Below, piece by piece: positions 11,216 through 24,373 of a DNA stretch of 64,000 nt (positions are counted from its first letter, which is position 1; each line of letters starts with the position of its first letter). Source of the stretch: Larix kaempferi (taxonomy: Eukaryota > Streptophyta > Pinopsida > Pinales > Pinaceae); the NCBI GenBank assembly GCA_027924585.1, contig BSBM01000361.1, forward strand, positions 70,244,501 to 70,308,500. The letters run 5' to 3'. The translations under genes and the position numbers were made by a program. The notes beneath the pieces were generated by a model, which saw only the letters and a program-made list of their open reading frames with translations, made no database searches and was not told where the DNA came from.

Positions 11216-11865
11216 AATTAACATAAAAAAATAAATAGAGTTCTATTGGGATATTACACATTCTTACAGCATAATTGAAGAAAGAGGTATTAAACAAAGA
11301 TACATATTTAGCTTGCAACCAAGACTCAACATAGGAGCGATTGATATCTAGTAATTTTACTTAAAGAAATAGTTATTAATTAAAATATTTTAACCCATAG
11401 TAGAGTATCTTCAGAATTATATTTCAATAAAAAAATGAAATAAAAAAGTAAATATTATTTCAAGGTTTATACTTAAATGGTGTTATTAATTGGTTGATAT
11501 AAAAACCGTTATATTAAACTTATTGATTCATAACACATCAAGATTACAGTATATTGGGACTTATATAATTTTCATGAAATAAATTTTATAAGAAAATAAA
11601 AAATATATATAAGAAAAAAATACAGCTTAAAATCATATCATTCAACCCATATATAAAAAATGACATTTGAAATCACATAGCTACAAAATAATTGAGATAC
11701 CTATTCACCTCAAACCAACATTAAATATAGGAAATATTTACAATTGATCTTTAGTAGTTTTTCTTAGAAAAATAGTTATTAATTAAAATAATTGAACCTC
11801 AAAGTGAGGGAGATATAGCATGCCCCACGTTGCTGTATTGACTTCCACCAAAGTCAAGGATTCCC
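11216..11865. other. AT-rich non-coding DNA
   Basis: No open frame with recognisable motifs. A phrase of the form AAATAGTTATTAATTAAAATA occurs at about 11,368 and again near 11,770, hinting at an old internal duplication of roughly 400 bp. Confidence 0.4.
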
Positions 11866-12064
11866 ACAATAACTTTGGGGGGTAGTCCAAGCCTCCCACA
11901 TTGCTATCGTGGGCGGAAAAGGTAGCGCTTGTGGCATGCAAGTCATGGGTTGTACACCTGTCGGATGCACACCCTGTGTTCTACTATGGGTGCATATGAC
12001 AAGTGAGGGAACCCACAATAGCGGTGGGGGATGATAGTCCTTCCCCACCGCTACTATGGGTGCC
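11866..12064. repeat. Pair of related palindromic units
   Basis: Around 12,011-12,060 the sequence CCCACAATAGCGGTGGGG is followed by a short spacer and CCCCACCGCTACTATGGG, an inverted repeat with about 18-bp arms and two mismatches. A diverged relative lies at about 11,870-11,912 with CCCACAATAACTTTGGGG and a matching TGCTATCGTGGG arm. Could be the core of a foldback element. Confidence 0.6.
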
Positions 12065-12333
12065 CTTGGAAGCCGAGGGCACCAGTGAAAGTACACACCA
12101 TAAGGCTGCATGATTGTCAGCTTCACATCATATGCATTTTCTCGGGATCCCCCAAAACCCGAAGTGACATATGTACTAAGGGCCAAGCCCATTGCCCCAA
12201 ATATATCAGAGGCTACAATCATGCACTATCAAATGTCAATGAAAAATAATCGAACAAAATTATTGCAATTATTAAACAATGATTCTTTGCTAACCATAAC
12301 ATACACTAGTAAAAGTTGGCGAATTTATGAGTA

Positions 12334-12490
12334 CACTACAAAAAATGTTAGTCACAACAATTTTTTTAAGCTAAATACTACCAAATTTGAGCAAAATTTT
12401 CAATGACATAGCTAAAAATGACTAGCTAAAATGACTAATTTAGTCATGGGATGAAAAAATAGACTAGATAGTAAGTGGCACAACTAAAAC
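12334..12490 (+). mobile_element. CACTA-like transposon terminus, copy 1
   Basis: The sequence CACTACAAAAAATG begins at 12,334 and is followed by subterminal text (TTTGAGCAAAATTTTCAATGA, then ACTAATTTAGTCATGGGAT). The CACTACAA start is typical of En/Spm-type (CACTA) plant DNA transposons and their non-autonomous derivatives. The subterminal text is shared with 17,500-17,690. I found no matching inverted end and no transposase, so this is a terminus or fragment. Confidence 0.35.
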
Positions 12491-15400
12491 TTGCTAACTT
12501 AAATCACTAATTTTGTCTAGGGATAGTGAATAAATAACAATTAGAAGAAAAATTACTAGGATTTTTAATGTTGAATTTAACTTGTAGCATATTAATCATC
12601 TTTGGTCACATGACTTATGCCATGGATATTTTAACACTACTAACATGACTTATGTGATGGATATATTAACATTGTTAATTAATCATTATAATGTTGACTA
12701 ACTTAATGATAGTGAAATTACAACTTTATACCATGGTTGAAGATCTAATTTAACAAAGTTGAGGTCATGGTTTATCAACATAGTTGGAGGTAATAGTTTA
12801 TGAGCATTTGGCCATTTGTTGGATGTATAAATAAATTCATCGAAATTTTTTTTATTGAATAATAAAAAAATTAGAACTTTTTATTGCATCGGTGTAATTT
12901 TACGTGCAAACAACATGGTTTCCACTTAAAATCTTGTACATTATTGTTATTGTTGTTTGCTTGTTTATTTTTATATATTTTCTAACATTTATTTAATAAA
13001 TTATACAAAATAAAGCTATACAAAACAGAGTTATATTAGTAAGTAATATAATATAATTAAATTAGATATCATTTAAAATAAAATCTATGCAAATTATTGT
13101 TGGGATCCATGAACTGTTCTTTATAATGATTAATTTTCTACACTATTTACCATAATTTAGTACATATATGTTCAATAAGGCTATCTTTCCTTTATTTTAT
13201 TAATGAAAATCCTTAAACGTAAAAAAATCCTAACCTACTTATTTTTTATGTATTATGGTCCATACAACCCTCATTCTGGTACCCCATTTGCAACTCCATT
13301 CGATCTCGAGTTTTGCATTGGGTTTGATGGCATGTTTCTTAGGGGGGTTATTGGTTTGGTTGATCTTTCGATTCTTGCTAGTCCTATAAATAGCTGCAAG
13401 TGAAAATGAAAGCATGAGTTAATGATAAACTTTTTGGTTTCGAAATTTAAACAAATAAGAAATAAATTAATACTAAAATGTTATTAAAGAATTTATTTAA
13501 ATTATTAAATAAAACCATTTGAATTAAGTATTCAAATATATAAAAGAAAAATCATTTGAATTAAAACATTAAAAGACCATTTGAATTAAGTATTGAAATG
13601 AAGTAACGTTGATATGTCAATTTTAAAAATATCTTAATCGTTTTAAATATATAACATGGCTGTTCAAAACTATGTTGTTTGTTAACTTTTCATTTAACTT
13701 ATTTAATACTTTGCTTGTTTGTTATGCATGATTACAAGGAGAAGGGAAGTTAGGACTATTGTTTTTACATACATGCCATATCAACGCACAATGTCTTTTG
13801 GCTCATACTCATGTGAATAACGGATGGCATGTTTTATTGGATGCTATATTCAATGGATTTAGGCATGATTCACCAACAATTCCAGGAATCCAAGAACCCA
13901 TCAAGCCAACGCATCAGTCAATAAACAACCCAGTGGAAATTCAGCCGAGAAATCAGATTTATGAACTAATTTCAGTTTTAGGTCATTCGGACGCCCATAT
14001 GAACCGTCATTCTCTTTCGAACACCCATTCAGATGCCCATTCAGACCATCATTCTCATCTGGGTGTCCATTCGAACCTTCATTCATTTTCAAAGATTCTG
14101 TCAAAAACGTGTTTTTAGCAAACACCAGAATTTCGGGCTGGATTTGCGAGCAAACAAAGGCGAAACTGAAAATTCCGTCACATGGGTTTTGTGCAAAATA
14201 GGCCTATTTAGGTCGTCGTGTGGAATTTTGTGGAAATTCAAAGCCATTTGGGAGCATCCCGTGATTCCTTGAAACCAACTTGCCCAGAAAATGTCAAAAC
14301 ATGGTTGGCCGTTTTTCTGAGTTTGTTCCTATTTTAATGAGTCATTTCTGCAGCAGTAAAGACCTTCTATTTTTAGAGAGGTCGACCACTGAAAGGGTTG
14401 ACCTGCTCTCCTTTGTAAAAAACTATATAAACACACCCAGTGTTGTGAAGAATAGACATAATTTTTTTTTGTAAATTTTTCTTTTGATATAATACAAAAG
14501 CTATGCTCGGCTATTAGTTTCGTTTCCAGATTAGCGTAGACATCCTCTGCTTTTTAGAAGCACCCCTCAACAAAAAGAGGTTTCATTTTTGCATATTCAA
14601 TAATTTATTTTTATTTGCAGATAAGTAATTTTAATTTCTAGTGTGTGTATATTTCATTTTCCTGTAGATGATGTTTAGCTGTTTATAAATCACAATTCTG
14701 TATTGTTTATAAGTAATTTGTACGTTAAGAATTTAAATGACTGGTCATTAGCATTTCCTTTCAGATTATCTTTCAGCTTTGCATATGTAACTAGTTAGCA
14801 TTCAACCTTGTTTTCAGTATTTCAAGATTAATTTGCGGCAGGATTTAGATCTGTTATTATTACTATAGCAATGATTAAATCTATTTACATTTTAACTCTA
14901 TTTTACCAAGCAATAAGAAATCATTTTCTCATTTTGAATGCAAAGTAGTGTAGTTGCTTCTTGGTTTTTGGTTTAAATAGCTTATTTGCTTTCATGCTTG
15001 AACCATAAAGTAGGATGCATAAACCCAACTGGTATTAAAATCATTTAGCTTGTTTTTATTCATAGTTTGTATAATTTTTTTCTTTCAGCCTGTTATTCGG
15101 ACTGCCATTCGGAATTTAATATTTTCTGTTGTGTTTTTATGAGCAACTAGAGATTAATTTCTTAGATTTCTGGTTTGCATTCACTTCCTATAGCTGGCCA
15201 GTACTTGAATTTGTAGTTAGAACCTTACTTCGAATTACATAATGATATCATAGAATCTATTCAAACATTTCTACTTTAGTTCTTTTCACCTCTTTAGCCT
15301 ACCTTTTGCTTTTAGTTTCTAGCTTGTACTTGGATTTGTAGTCAACACTTTAACTCTATTTTTATAGCTTGTTGTTGTCCTAGAACCTATTGATTCCATT

Positions 15401-16390
15401 CTTAACCTACTATAGACTTACTTTTCGAAGTATAGATTAGTTACATTGATTTCTCATAATTGCTTAGAATGACTTAGTTTGATTTACTTTAGAAGTAGAC
15501 GAGCAAATATCTTGTTTTTGTTTTGTTTACAAATCAAGTTCATTTCCAACCATTTGAATATGTTTAGGTTTACTTAGGTCTACTTGAACTCCAAGTTTAG
15601 TTTGCTTTGATTATTTTATTGTTTTGCAATGCATTTATTTACGCTTGGTCTTTAAAATAGTGTTTTTGATTTGCTTTTGTGAATTTGTAGTTAATTAGTC
15701 AGATTAATATAGATAGATCAAAGTAGTTTTGCTTGCATAGAAATAGCATAGTTTTTTTATTCGAAGTAATTAGTTTACATGTTGCATAGCTTAGATCCTT
15801 AGTAGTCAGCTGCAATTGAATTCTTAGATGGATCTTTCATTCTCCACAAATAGAATAGATTTCCAATTCACATAATAGATTAAATAGAATAGATTAATAG
15901 TTTGCCTAAAGTGGTTTTTCTTCCATTAGTTAGTTGTTTTTAGGCCAAGCATTGCTTTCCTAGAATAGTAATTTATTTTGATTACAATAAGGCTAGGGTA
16001 GTTTAGGCTTTCAATCCTGCACATATAGTGTTTGCATCTCATAAGCTACCTTCCCAAGTTGACAATTTAAGTGTTGAATTAAATAGCCTATATTTTCACC
16101 AACAATTATATATAAACTATTATACATATAAATTATAATATATAGTAACTATATAAAGTTATTTGTAATATTTATTTATTTAGATAGTATAAATACCAAA
16201 TTAAAAAAATAAGTATACAAAATAAGAAAACCAAAAAAGAGATTGCAATACAACATTCTCTCATTATTTATTTGTCTATGAAACCCTCTGGTGGGAAAAG
16301 GAATGTATTTTTTCTTTTGGTTCTCATGAGAAGAGGGGTTTACGATTGGAGAAGAAAAACCATCAAAAACCAGTATCCTCTTCAAATCTT
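12491..16390. other. AT-rich non-coding DNA with small repeats
   Basis: No gene supported. Visible items: a two-copy 46-bp-like repeat of CATGACTTATG-CATGGATAT near 12,605-12,670; a stretch at 13,980-14,090 in which ATTCGGAC/ATTCAGAC-GCCCAT phrases repeat in short steps, echoed by ATTCGGACTGCCATTCGG near 15,095; a good TATA box (CTATATAAACAC at about 14,423) that could belong to a lost LTR or promoter; and long T-rich tracts from 14,460 to 16,170. Open frames here are short and show no family motifs. Confidence 0.4.
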
Positions 16391-16395
16391 TTCAT

Positions 16396-16535
16396 GTGTG
16401 AGGAGCAGAAGCCCGTTAAGGAAGAACATGTAATGTTTTTAACTAAGGTTTTGTTATTTTCTAATGGATGAGGAGGATAATCCCATCAGGGAAGCATAGG
16501 TAAGATTTTTAACTATGGTTTTGTTATTTTTTACG
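16396..16535. repeat. Two-copy 69-70 bp tandem duplication
   Basis: GAGGAGCAGAAGCCCGTTAAGGAAG (16,399 onward) and GAGGAGGATAATCCCATCAGGGAAG (16,469 onward) are followed by the same TTTTTAACTA-GGTTTTGTTATTTT text. The second copy has AGGTAAGA, a strong 5' splice-site-like sequence, at the junction. Confidence 0.6.
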
Positions 16536-17467
16536 GATATAAAAAATATTATCTTTCATCTTCTGATGGTTAAAATATTGTTGCAGAATGAAACATGGCA
16601 ACGAAGTAGTTAGGTGTTCATTCTCTCTACAGTAATGTGTTAAGGTATGGTAATTTGTGTCTTTGGTTCATTATTATAATGAATGGACATTTGAGGGTTT
16701 TTTTGTAATTTCCTTCCTCTATGAGTATGAGTATGTAATTATTGAATATTTTTAGAAATTCCCTACTTCAATTCATATCATATTTGGGTTGAAATAAAGG
16801 ATGAGTTATTCAATCTGCCATTTCCACTCCAAATACTATCATGGATATCCCCAAAACAGTTGTCATCAACCCATCTACACAATTATATTACTTGCAACAT
16901 TCTTAAAAGGCCCCTATAATTACCCTATTAGATGAACCCTAAGGTTTTCGCGGTATAGATTGAGGCACTATTTGAGCAGGAAGGAATGTCATCATTTTTT
17001 AGGGTCATGTATCATGATTTACAGTTTACACCTGAATGAAATCACTTTTAAGAAAATATGTGTTCTTGATAGATTTCCTTGACTCTATGAAAAATATATC
17101 AATACGATGCAGTCTATTAAGAGATCCCACACACCAATGATTGTGCTCGCCATCGAAAAATATTATAATAAAAAAAATGTTGAAAACAGATTTGGTGAAT
17201 TGTGATGTGTAGAGATCAACTAATATTTGTCACAATCAACAATGTGGTTTTACATATTTGATTTATAGAGATCTAATCACTGTAGAATTGATTGTCTCAT
17301 CAAACATAGTACATATCTGTAAATATTTTTGGGTGGAAAACCTGTGGAAGTTAATGCCCTTGAAATTACACGAGGATAATACTTTTTCCAGCTTTGATCA
17401 TTTTCCATAATATTTGAGAGTTATATTGGATATAGAGCCTATAGTTTGGGTGATAAATGACCACATG
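16536..17467. other. AT-rich non-coding DNA
   Basis: No coding region, RNA gene or repeat that I can support. Composition is strongly AT-rich with short T tracts. Confidence 0.4.
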
Positions 17468-17690
17468 ATCAAAAATGTTGGCCACCATGTGAAATAAATG
17501 ACTAGAACACCAAAAATGTTGGTCACCACAGTTTTTTAAGTAAATATAACCAATTTGAGCAATTTTAAGTGATTATAACTTTAAAACTGACTAAAATAAA
17601 TGACTGATTTAGTCATGGTATAACAAATATGACTAATTTATTCACAGGATAAAAAATACGACTAGATATTCTAAGGTAATAATTATATAA
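17468..17690 (+). mobile_element. CACTA-like terminus, copy 2 (diverged)
   Basis: CAAAAATGTTGG-CACCA occurs twice (about 17,470 and 17,510). The second is followed by a GTTTTTTAAG, AATTTGAGCAATTTT and TGATTTAGTCATGG series in the same order and orientation as at 12,334-12,480. The terminal CACTA itself is lost. Same-strand copies about 5.2 kb apart, so they are two insertions or a duplication, not the two ends of one element. Confidence 0.35.
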
Positions 17691-17717
17691 GATGTCCTAA
17701 ATAATATATTTCCTTAG

Positions 17718-19242
17718 ATGCCTAGCTGCGGGTGTAAGCATGACATATGGGGCCTTCAGCCCTGCATGTGGAGAGCATGTGGGAAGGGCTCCTTATCCCC
17801 TATGCCCTTAATGCCACACGCTTTCCCCTACCCTCATCCTGACCTGCCCACATTGTTGCTCGCCTCCACACCTGTTTTCTCATCCAGCTTCCTGCCCCTC
17901 CATCTGTCCGCCTCCACAGCTAGCCTTCTCCACACTTGTGGCTTAATGGCGCCCTATGGCTGACTCGCATTAAAGTCCCCTCACAACTCCTCTAGATACC
18001 ACCCTGTTACTACTCTCCTGCACCTTGGCCCTCTACGCATTCAAGGCTACCATTCCTTCAGCTCTCGACTCGTTCAATTCCGTTCTCAGCTCTTAAATAT
18101 GGCCTGTATGAATGTTCCCAAAGGATATCAACCCCCTCCCTCTGTAAATGAGCCCATGTGTACCATAGATGGCACTCATTCTACTACCTTGAACCTCTGG
18201 CTTTGCTCTATGCACCCTCGTATCCAGCTCCACGTCTTGTTTTGGACCCTCATGGATCTTTCTGCCATGACTAAATCTCGTGTTCTGTCTTGTCGAGGTG
18301 GGCGGAACCGCTGGAAAAGCCAAACTACCTCAGGCTCTAGGGATGGCTTTGATACTGGCATCTATTTTTCCCATCGTAACCTGATTAATACTGGGAGGGG
18401 TAGCTGGTGGCAGACCACTTGGCCTCTAGCTCCAATGGTGGTGCCATCAACCACTACTGGCTCATGAAGAATATGCTGGGGAAAATTCTGGACGATATGC
18501 TGGGAAATTGGGGTTCCACGAGGAACCAAATGTTGGCCACCAGGGCCAAGCTTATTGTGTTGGATGAGAGCTTGGCTAGTCTTGATGCCACCTTCTCCTA
18601 GAGATAGCATTCCATTGTGACCTGAAGTCTAGTTCAGGATGACCCTACTGGTAAAGGTGAGGGTGGCCCCATTGGTGTCTCAAGCATCCCATCTGAAGAG
18701 CTAGTCGCTGCTACTGCTACGGACTCCTTAGATCCTTTCCTAGTTGCTCCTGCCTTTCCTGCGGCTCCCCCCATACAGTTTCTGATTCCTTCTATGATGG
18801 GCTCTCCGCCCTGTAAATGGTTATGTAACCATGCGGAGCCCGACCTTCTTGCTGCCAAAAAGATGAAGCCGCTTCCTGTCAAACTTTTGGAGGACGACTT
18901 CCTGGGATGCTACCCCATTTTGGAAGACTTCCCTCCTGAATGACTTGTTCCATGACTGCTTTAGAGCTCAACGAGAGGACCAGTCTCTCTGCTCTAGTTT
19001 TTTTGTTTGTTAGTTTCAATATGGTTATTTGTATGTTTTGTGTTTTGGCACCTATGATAGGCCTTACTCAGACAATCCTTTGTTTTCTAGTTGCGCCTTG
19101 GATGGAAACTCTCTGTGCAAGAAGCAAGATAAACTGTAACTCCCTGAATTGTAATGCTCTTGCCCCTTCAGCTATTTTTGTTATGCCGGGATTGATCTTT
19201 CATCCCTGGCTACTCTGTAATCTTATCTTTATACTTAATTAA
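17718..19242 (+). pseudogene. GC-richer coding-like block of unknown origin
   Basis: This block stands out from its AT-rich surroundings by higher GC and several overlapping plus-strand frames (17,718-17,963, 18,099-18,467, 18,407-18,601, 18,640-18,945). The reading around 18,470-18,600 (L-G-K-I-L-D-D-M-L-G-N-W, then L-D-E-S-L-A-S-L-D) and 18,640-18,940 (ending L-E-D-D-F-L-G-C-Y-P-I-L-E-D-F-P-P-E) looks like worn-out protein-coding sequence. It is followed by a T-rich 3' region ending near 19,260 in a TA microsatellite. The layout would suit the 3' part of a LINE ORF1 plus tail, but no reverse transcriptase, endonuclease or zinc knuckle is visible. I do not recognise the protein. Confidence 0.3.
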
Positions 19243-19262
19243 ATATTGTGCAATTGAACAAA

Positions 19263-19282
19263 TATATATATATATATATATA
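19263..19282. repeat. TA dinucleotide microsatellite
   Basis: About ten uninterrupted TA units directly after the 3' end of the GC-richer block. A similar run lies near 20,260-20,279. Confidence 0.85.
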
Positions 19283-22200
19283 TTTCCTTAGATGTGTCAC
19301 ACACACAATAAGAGTTTCTATATATAATATAATATAGGATTTTATAATTATATATAGCATGTTTCTATAAGTCTCTAGATATGTCAATATTGTAATTGAC
19401 ATAATGGACCTAATTAGTTTGCAATGAATAATTAGTTTGCATTAATGACTAGAAAGGGAAGAATGTTCCACGATATTTAGCCTACTATATTTACTTGGCA
19501 CTATAGTGTTGATGCTCAACATCGACATGATTCCAAACTATCGAAACATGACACCATAGGAAAACCTATTGAATTTTGTTTTCAATATCATTCAATGTGC
19601 TTATCATGCCCATATCGTATTTCACCATTTTTGCTTTCATAATATTATCCCTTTGACATATCTTACAAGTTACATCATGTGCGTCATCATAGTGTGGTTG
19701 AGTTGAGTCTTGGATATTTGTCATCTTTCCCTATGAGCATCATCATGTCGTGAAGTTGGTTTCATTGTGTTTGTATCATCGTACGGGTGGCATTCATATT
19801 TTGTTTGGACAAAACTGTCATCATCTGACCCTCTTGAGAGTCTGTTAAATTTCAAGTTCGTGTATTTTTTTCATGTTAGGTAAAAAATGAATTTAACAAC
19901 CTCCATTAATTCTCCGTATGCATCCATTCGTCATGGTTCTCCTCGTGCTTGAGTTCAAAAAGTTCTAAAGTCCCCCTGGGTCCCTCCCTTGCAAAAAAAT
20001 GCCAATATCCTCCCTTTTTGTAATATATATATCATTCTTCCCCTACATATATTATATATAAGTTAATAACATATATTGTATATTAACCTCTATTATATAT
20101 TATAGATATAGCATATATATCATATGTTATATATGTGTTAATATATTAATATACTATATAATGTTATATGATGTTAATATATTAATATTCTATATACTAT
20201 AAAATTAATATATTAATAATAATATTAACAAATTAATAAAGAAGAAGAATATAAACAAATATATATATATATATATATAATAAAGAGAGAGAAGCTAAAT
20301 AAAAATAGGAAAAAAGATAGAAGAAGAAATGAACGAGAAAAATGGGTAAATTAGAAAAGAGATTAGGAGAGAAAATAGGGAAAAATAAATGAACCTTTGT
20401 GAACTAGGGAGTGGCTCCAAAGGAAACGGGTGCCATTCCACATCACCATGGCTTTTGTGAATTCAAGAAAGTTGTATATGTTGAAAATCGAAAAGAGGAA
20501 TGCTCAAGGATGGAAGTGATAATACAAATACACTAAATTGCCTAAACCAAAATCATATATGCAATTGTTTTAGATTGCTTAAACTATTATTTTCTTCAGA
20601 TCAATAAATCCTAGAAACCATACCTTCTTCTGGTATCAACCAATCATAGAAATTATCTTTATCATGGATTACCGAATTCTCTTCATATTGGATTATCGAA
20701 TCCTCAAAATCCTAGTGACTGTTGTAGGAGGCATTGTGGCGGCTATAACGTTTAGTGGAGTGTAGAAGAGAGGTAAGGCCCTTAGCTAAGAGGGTGCATT
20801 CACCATTTGATGAGAAAGGTGACTGTCATCATGAAATATCCTCAAATCATATTCTGAGAATATTAACTAATCACCAATATTTAAATAAAAAAATTTCAAC
20901 AATGACTGTGAACTAGTTATTAAGACTAGTGTTGAGGCAAATAGTCCTAGACTCAGTTATCCCACTCAAACTTCACAATTGGAATTTCTTGGATCTAATC
21001 AGAGTGAGGAAAAGAGTGCAGCAACAAACAAAAGGTTTAAAATTGCTTAATAATACTTTGCACAAATTACTGGGACCTTTTATGTTTTGAAATCAGCTGC
21101 CGCTGAAGTCTACTCGAAGGCTTCCTAGGTACACCAACATATCCAAACTAGATCCCATGCACAAGATTCAAGAGTAATCATATGGTGTCTGACATGTGTA
21201 TAAGTACCAAACCACTAATCAAACTAGAATTTATCAGTTTAGACTCAATGGGATGCGTTTTGGGGGCTCATGAAGAGAAAGACAATTTTGGGACTACACA
21301 AGAGGAAGACTTCCAACTCGAAATTGATGTAGTGACCTCACTTCCACAAAAGGGCATGATTTTTTATTTATTTTTGAATAAGTCTTAGATTTATTTTCCA
21401 TTTTCTTATCTAATTCGATTAATAATAAATAAAAGTGACATCACTAATCATTTAACTAATCTTTTTCCATTCTTCGTAATTTATTTATATAACAAGTGGA
21501 ACACACATATAAAAATTTCAATACATCTTCCATGTAGTTGACTTTTTCATCAATGCATATAAGGAGTTTCATACTTGGTACATAATCCAATTCAATACAA
21601 TTATTCATTGTAACATAAGTATCGTTCTCTTTTAACTATAGCATAACAAAATTACTAATGCGAATAAACATGCATTTATCAAATAATCCATAAATCTCCA
21701 TTCCATAATATATTCTTTCTTTCGTGGTTACTGTCGAGCGACCTTGCCCCGCGCCGTTGATATTACAATCGAATGAACTATTAAATATGATATCTCCTTC
21801 CTGTCATATTAGAAAAATCCAACATTGTAACCACATTATCCTTTTAAATAATCTATTACAAACTAATACACATTAGTATATTAAGCCTACATTAATCGTA
21901 AATAATAATCCTATCCAATTTCTAGGATGACCCTTTATTTTGAAACTATTATACTAATTCCAGTACCATGCACCTAAAAATACAAATGTTAGTACTATAA
22001 CAGTATCATTTAACTGAATCTATTCAAGTATTATGTATTTAGACACTTACACATTTTTCTTTCGACAATGTAATTCTAGAGTAAATTGTTGACTGTGTTC
22101 TATTCCACAAGTCCACGAGGACATTCTCCTTCGACCTCGCTATTCAAATCGGCTTCCCTACTGTAACATGTTATTGTCTCACATACTATAAAAATTAGCA

Positions 22201-23469
22201 ACTATTTCATAAACGCCGCTGCATTATTGCAGGCTACACATTAATGTATATGGATCGAAGTCTACTCTACTATGATATACAAACTGTATTGAAATCCAAA
22301 ATGAAACCATCATAATGGAGAATAAACTCAATACGTTCAACAAGATCACATAATATGTATTTGATTCATTTACGGAATATGAGTAATAATATAAAGTCCA
22401 GCTCAACAAGTGTGGTCTATTGGAATCATTTAGTTCCAATAAAACTGCTAGCACAATTATCGCAAAATCTCTCCTCATTTATTATAAAACGTTACCTTTA
22501 GTCATTGAAATTACTAAGACATTTTATGCACGATCCTATTGATTCGACCCGTAATTAAAATTATAATGCTAACTTAATAGAACTGATACTATACTGGCAG
22601 TTGACTCAATGTAGTCAATGCCGAATCAGTTGAGACGTTTGACAACAGGCGGTGATAGGATTCGCGAGTGAAATCAAATATATGGTTGCAATATATACGT
22701 TATTTATTCAAAGGAACTTTTGGTGTATTCTTCACCTAGTCCGGATCTGATAGAAATTGAAACTATATTGTTTCATTCAATTAATAAGTTATCTACACAA
22801 TTAAATGCAGGATTTAAATCAATTTACGGTTAAACCAACGTTGCACGCATTTACCCATCTCAAATACGTCTGTGATCCCTCTTTCCAGTACCATTAACAC
22901 ATTGATAGCAGGATCTAATCTATTCTATAGTTCATTGAAGTGTCACTAACATAGATCTGATTTTTACTTGTAGCTAACTCAGTTCATTTAATCATCGAAT
23001 AGACAGAGCCATCAAAACTGTTTCAGGTATATTTTGGGTGGAATCAGGGAGTTCGGTCACAGTTATTTCGATGTAATCGAGTAGGATCCTACAAGGACAA
23101 TGAAGTTATGAGGTTACAGGTATTTCGTGGTGCTCACATTACACACTAATTCCCAACAGTTGCAACCTTATATGCAGTTCCTCTAACCGAGACTTGTTTA
23201 AGATCTATGCCAATGATATTTACGGTACTGGAATAGATTACAAAGGGTTAAAATCGAACTTATAACCATTACGTAATCACAGAGTTCGTTTTAGAATTTA
23301 TACGCAGATATTGATTCATCTACAGAGATGTAGATCTACTCTGTCAATAGTATACAGGGATTTGGTCAATCCGATTGGATTTATACTAAGAGCCAGACCA
23401 GGCGTTAGCCATTTGCACGCAGGGTTGAAAGGTTTAGCGGAATTGTTGCTCCAACGATGGTTGAATCTC
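19283..23469. other. AT-rich non-coding DNA
   Basis: About 4.2 kb without a supported gene. 20,020-20,280 is extremely AT-rich with repeated ATATTA/TTAATAT words. 20,280-20,400 is purine-rich (AGAGAGAGAAG, AAGAAGAAG). The frames at 21,182-21,388, 22,224-22,478 and 23,311-23,571 carry no family motif. Confidence 0.4.
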
Positions 23470-24373
23470 ACATTGTTTTTCAGACAATCCACTCGAGCGA
23501 ACGCAAGCCAAATCTCCCTAGCTCAATGTGAATCTAGAACAAATATGACAGGCTACGAATGGATTTCCTAGATCTACTTAAGGATCGAGTACTATATGTC
23601 TTACCTTTTACTTCACTATCCTTTCTCCTTTATGCTGCTCCACATCTCATGATCGTCAGATCCAAGCTGCAAGACCTGTCAAGACAAGAAACAAGAGAAA
23701 CAAGTAAAGAGCATCTATATAATAAGAGATCTAAGTGAACAGTTAAGCAGGTAAACTACTCAATATCATTACACACATGAACAATATTGGTGAAAAGCAT
23801 TCGTATTACTATAAAAATAGGGAAGTACATAGCGGAGATATAGAACTACAACCGAGGCTTAGCGTTGCAGCCCTTCTCCAACAAATCCATTTGCCATTTC
23901 CTCGTAAGGAAGCTTGAGTCTCTCAAGGATGAGTAGAGATCTCTCAAGAGTGATTTCACCAGCATGTAGACACCATAGACTTCCTCCCTTTGGAGAGGGA
24001 TAGAGCTTCTCTTATATAGAACTAAGTGGATAGGGTATGGATAGGATAGGTTGAGATATGGTAGGAGAGAGATAGGGGATCCTCCCAAGGTGTTACGAAT
24101 CAAGTACCAACTCCCCTAGAGGTCAGGGATAGGGCCACAAGTCAGCAAGTTTAGAGAAGAACCTCAAAGAAGCTATTTTTTCCCATGAACTGACTTCGTC
24201 GCACCCTGTAACGAAGCAAGATGCGACGTCACATGTTGCATGAGTGCAACCTGTGACGACCTCTCAAAACCTAATACAACTGGGTACAAATCCTTCCAGG
24301 TCAATTACTTAGTCAAAATGTCTTCAGGGGTGTATACACTGAATCTCATGATGGGTAGATTTTAAGTGTAACT
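23470..24373 (-). mobile_element. Partial long LTR, copy B, minus orientation
   Basis: Homologous to the right-hand 0.9 kb of LTR copies A and C. It includes the CAATCCACTCGAGCG block, the TATA region (CTTATATAG near 24,013, TATATAAG on the minus strand) and the LTR edge at about 24,367-24,373 (GTGTAAC, final CA lost). Very close to copy C over this stretch, and shares with C the block missing from A. The left part of the LTR is absent. It could be a truncated solo LTR, or what is left of the 3' LTR of the Tat element at 38.7-51.2 kb if the sequence in between is all nested insertion and accessory region. Confidence 0.65.

Noticed and set aside
13759-14118. 119-codon frame ending in a His/Ser-rich repeat
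   Set aside because: The His content comes from short repeated CATTC words; no family motif and no conserved start context.
23311-23571. 86-codon frame near LTR copy B
   Set aside because: Runs across the LTR B boundary and shows no motif.
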